A DNA stretch of 7,454 bases from Paludibacteraceae bacterium (GTDB lineage: Bacteria > Bacteroidota > Bacteroidia > Bacteroidales > Paludibacteraceae). Position 1 is the stretch's first letter. Each line of letters opens with the position of its first letter. The notes under the pieces are model-generated. The model was not told the origin of the DNA and made no database searches. It saw only the letters and a list, made by a program, of their open reading frames with translations. Location of the stretch: assembly GCA_017542915.1 (NCBI GenBank), contig JAFXWI010000006.1:1-7454 (forward strand). The letters run 5' to 3'. A program made the position numbers and the translations under genes. This document shows positions 6,266 to 7,454 of this stretch, piece after piece.

Positions 6266-6726
6266 TAGAAGAGATTATTGAAGAATCCGCCTTGGGTCTC
6301 TTGTGGCTCTTGAACTTGAGGAGCCTCGTCGCGAGCCTCTTCCGCTGAATCATTCGTCGGAGTCTGGAGACCATCATTGCGGCGGTACTGCTCAGGACGA
6401 TGAAGGATCTGTATATTCTCGGCAATCACCTCCGTCTTGCGGCGGATCTGCCCGTCTTTCTCCCACGAACGTGTTTTGAGTTTACCCTCCACATACACTT
6501 TCATACTCTTGCGGATGTTCTGCTGCGCCCATTCCGCGAGGTTGCGCCAAAGAACGATAGAGTGCCACTCGGTTACATCCGGCACCTGAGTACCGTTCTG
6601 CATCACGTAGCCACGCTCAGTGGTAGCAAGATTGAAATTAGCGATCGCAACGCCGCGGTCTAAATAACGAACTTCGGGATCATTGCCGACGTTGCCAATA
6701 AGAATAACTTTGTTTACGCTTGACAT
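6265..6726 (-). CDS. ssb: Single-stranded DNA-binding protein SSB
   Basis: SSB coats single-stranded DNA during replication, repair and recombination. The 153-residue product has a full OB-fold domain (residues 1-110): MSSVNKVILIGNVGNDPEVRYL, FNLATTERGY (31-40), VTEWHSIVLWRNLAEWAQQNIRKSMKVYVEGKLKTRSW (51-88) and a conserved KTEVIAENIQIL segment. A short polar tail follows (about 111-145). The C-terminus is GGFFNNLF rather than the acidic DDxPF-like tip through which SSB recruits partner proteins; it keeps the final Phe but has Asn where Asp is expected. The gene has its own promoter (6823-6853) and a leader of about 90 nt made largely of heptamer repeats, with no Shine-Dalgarno. It overlaps the acyltransferase start by one base. 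In Bacteroides ssb is, from memory, usually near mutY and gldE; neither is here. Confidence 0.96.
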   Translation of the reverse strand: MSSVNKVILIGNVGNDPEVRYLDRGVAIANFNLATTERGYVMQNGTQVPDVTEWHSIVLWRNLAEWAQQNIRKSMKVYVEGKLKTRSWEKDGQIRRKTEVIAENIQILHRPEQYRRNDGLQTPTNDSAEEARDEAPQVQEPQETQGGFFNNLF

Positions 6727-6741
6727 AATTAGATTTGTTTA

Positions 6742-6776
6742 AATAATTAATAGTGAATAATTAATAATGAATATCT
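6742..6776. repeat. A/T-rich heptamer array in the ssb leader
   Basis: The plus-strand units are AATAATT, AATAGTG, AATAATT, AATAATG and the degenerate AATATCT (6742-6776), a 7-nt period that also reads as a 14-nt unit. It ends 15 nt before the ssb start codon, so it would lie in the 5' untranslated region and could tune translation or RNA stability. Low complexity limits confidence. Confidence 0.65.
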
Positions 6777-6779
6777 TTG

Positions 6780-6807
6780 AGTCGATAGTCGTTAGTAGTT
6801 AGTCCAT
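6780..6807. repeat. AGTCGTT-type heptamer array in the ssb leader
   Basis: The units are AGTCGAT (6780-6786), AGTCGTT (6787-6793), AGTAGTT (6794-6800) and AGTCCAT (6801-6807). AGT is kept at the start of each 7-nt unit while the last four bases vary. It lies between the predicted ssb transcription start (about 6816-6819) and the A/T-rich heptamer array. Confidence 0.65.
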
Positions 6808-6815
6808 TTTTATTT

Positions 6816-6853
6816 GCGGCTGCAAAGATACAACTTTTTTTGCAAATATGCAA
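6816..6853 (-). promoter_or_regulatory. Promoter of ssb
   Basis: On the minus strand TTG (6853-6851) is followed by 20 nt and TATCTTTG (6830-6823), fitting the Bacteroidota -33/-7 consensus. Transcription should begin near 6816-6819, giving a leader of about 90 nt. A terminator hairpin lies just upstream, so ssb is probably shielded from read-through of the preceding gene. Confidence 0.88.
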
Positions 6854-6862
6854 GAAAAAAGA

Positions 6863-6899
6863 GAAAAATCGCCCGATTTGAGCGATTTTTCCTTTTTTC
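6863..6899. terminator. Bidirectional intrinsic terminator upstream of ssb
   Basis: A 10-bp stem, GAAAAATCGC (6863-6872) with GCGATTTTTC (6882-6891), encloses a 9-nt loop. T-rich tracts follow on both strands: CTTTTTT at 6892-6898 on plus, and the complement of AAAAAAGAG (6855-6863) on minus. For minus-strand transcripts of the 7040-7432 gene it lies after repeat element B and before the ssb promoter. Confidence 0.85.
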
Positions 6900-6901
6900 A
6901 A

Positions 6902-7033
6902 TTCACAATGTACAATTCACAAATCACAAAGGGCTCGCGGAGTTTGGTACGGACTAAAAGAATACGTACGGACTTTTCAGTTTGTACAAACCCCTATAGG
7001 ACGCCTTGTACATTGTGAATTGTGAATTGTGAA
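6902..7033. repeat. Interspersed repeat element, copy B
   Basis: The 75-nt core (6931-7005) matches copy A at 68 of 75 positions without gaps. The left arm has four heptamers: TTCACAA, TGTACAA, TTCACAA, ATCACAA (6902-6929). The right arm has TTGTACA then TTGTGAA three times (7006-7033), the reverse complements of the same two spellings. The palindrome TTTGTACAAA occurs at 6981-6990, where copy A is diverged. Its orientation is the same as copy A. It sits between the stop of the upstream minus-strand gene (7040) and the terminator at 6863-6899. It encodes no protein I can recognise. Confidence 0.9.
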
Positions 7034-7039
7034 TTCGGC

Positions 7040-7432
7040 TTAGCCGTTGTGCTCCTGATCGTACGCTTCGCCGCAGATCTTCCAGAGGTAGGCACGCATG
7101 GTCTTTTTGCCATCGGCGAGGTCTTTCTGAGCCGCGAAAGCCTGCTGGTCAGCGGACATCTTCGAGAGGTCGCCTGCACGCTCCGCTACGGCTGCACGAA
7201 CGGCAGCGAAACGAGAACGAACCTTGGTCTCCTTGGCGGTCACCGGAGTGGTGCGCTTATAGCGGTCGGAGTCGAACGTGTACAGACGTTGGCAGTCCGG
7301 GTTCTCGGTTGGTGCACTGCGGTGGGTTGCCACCAGATAATTTCCGTGATTGTGACCGTTCAACTTTTTCGGTCGTTTCAATGCGCCTTGGATATACTCA
7401 ATTCCTGCGGCGCCGACTTTTGCTTTTGCCAT
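7040..7432 (-). CDS. Uncharacterised 130-residue protein
   Basis: I do not recognise a named family. From the ATG at 7432 the product is 130 residues: MAKAKVGAAGIEYIQGALKR at the start, then the histidine-containing GHNHGNYLVATHRSAP (about 26-41), NPDCQRLYTFD (44-54) and a helical, basic middle (TAKETKVRSRFAAVRAAVAERAGDL). The tail KKTMRAYLWKICGEAYDQEHNG (109-130) ends the chain. There is no signal peptide or transmembrane span, so it is probably cytoplasmic. An in-frame GTG at 7453 would add seven residues, and the frame could continue past the window edge, so the start is not certain. The HNH triplet lacks the rest of an HNH nuclease motif. Repeat element B begins 6 nt after its stop. Confidence 0.7.
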   Translation of the reverse strand: MAKAKVGAAGIEYIQGALKRPKKLNGHNHGNYLVATHRSAPTENPDCQRLYTFDSDRYKRTTPVTAKETKVRSRFAAVRAAVAERAGDLSKMSADQQAFAAQKDLADGKKTMRAYLWKICGEAYDQEHNG

Positions 7433-7454
7433 TTCATGCTGACCATTTTTCACC

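Noticed and set aside
5175..7033. Composite transposon or insertion sequence bounded by the two elements
   Set aside because: The elements are in direct orientation, enclose ssb and the acyltransferase, and neither they nor the interval encodes a transposase or integrase. No target-site duplication is evident.
7121..7360. HNH endonuclease, suggested by the His-Asn-His triplet of the uncharacterised protein
   Set aside because: The triplet stands alone; the spaced His/Asn/His residues and zinc-binding cysteines of an HNH domain are missing.

Overview
The window looks like chromosomal DNA from a Bacteroidales (Bacteroidota) bacterium. Two promoters fit the Bacteroidota consensus exactly (TTG or TTTG, 20 nt, TAnnTTTG). 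Most start codons lack a Shine-Dalgarno sequence. The TonB protein has a short N-terminal anchor and an acidic linker of the Bacteroidales kind, and the RecG and FemAB-like proteins read as Bacteroidales versions. I cannot name a genus.

Layout from left to right: a tRNA-Leu(CAA) gene (27-106, +) runs almost directly into rpsU (128-322, +, ribosomal protein bS21), which carries a very strong Shine-Dalgarno sequence. A hairpin terminator usable in both directions (324-353) separates rpsU from the convergent minus-strand genes. All remaining genes are on the minus strand. Read in their own direction, they are an uncharacterised 130-residue protein (7432-7040), then ssb (6726-6265) and a FemAB/GNAT-like acyltransferase overlapping by one base (TAATG), then repeat element A, a GT4 glycosyltransferase (5170-4130), a GT2 glycosyltransferase overlapping it by 29 nt, then tonB (3181-2504) and recG (2492-399), 11 nt apart. 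One promoter serves ssb and probably the acyltransferase and glycosyltransferases; a second serves tonB-recG.

Functionally this is translation (tRNA, bS21), DNA maintenance (SSB, RecG), outer-membrane energy transduction (TonB) and a small cell-envelope or polysaccharide module (acyltransferase plus two glycosyltransferases).

The most unusual content is not coding. There are two copies (5175-5304 and 6902-7033) of an interspersed element of about 130 nt: a 75-nt core, 68/75 identical between copies, flanked by inverted arrays of 7-nt repeats. Both copies lie in the same orientation, 1-6 nt after the stop codon of a minus-strand gene. Further tandem 7-nt arrays with unrelated sequences occur at the recG stop, inside the GT4 gene, and twice in the ssb leader. 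A preference for heptanucleotide repeats, including one in a glycosyltransferase reading frame, is the strongest candidate here for something undescribed. The second is the tRNA-rpsU arrangement with its 12-nt Shine-Dalgarno sequence, in a phylum that mostly does not use Shine-Dalgarno sequences.
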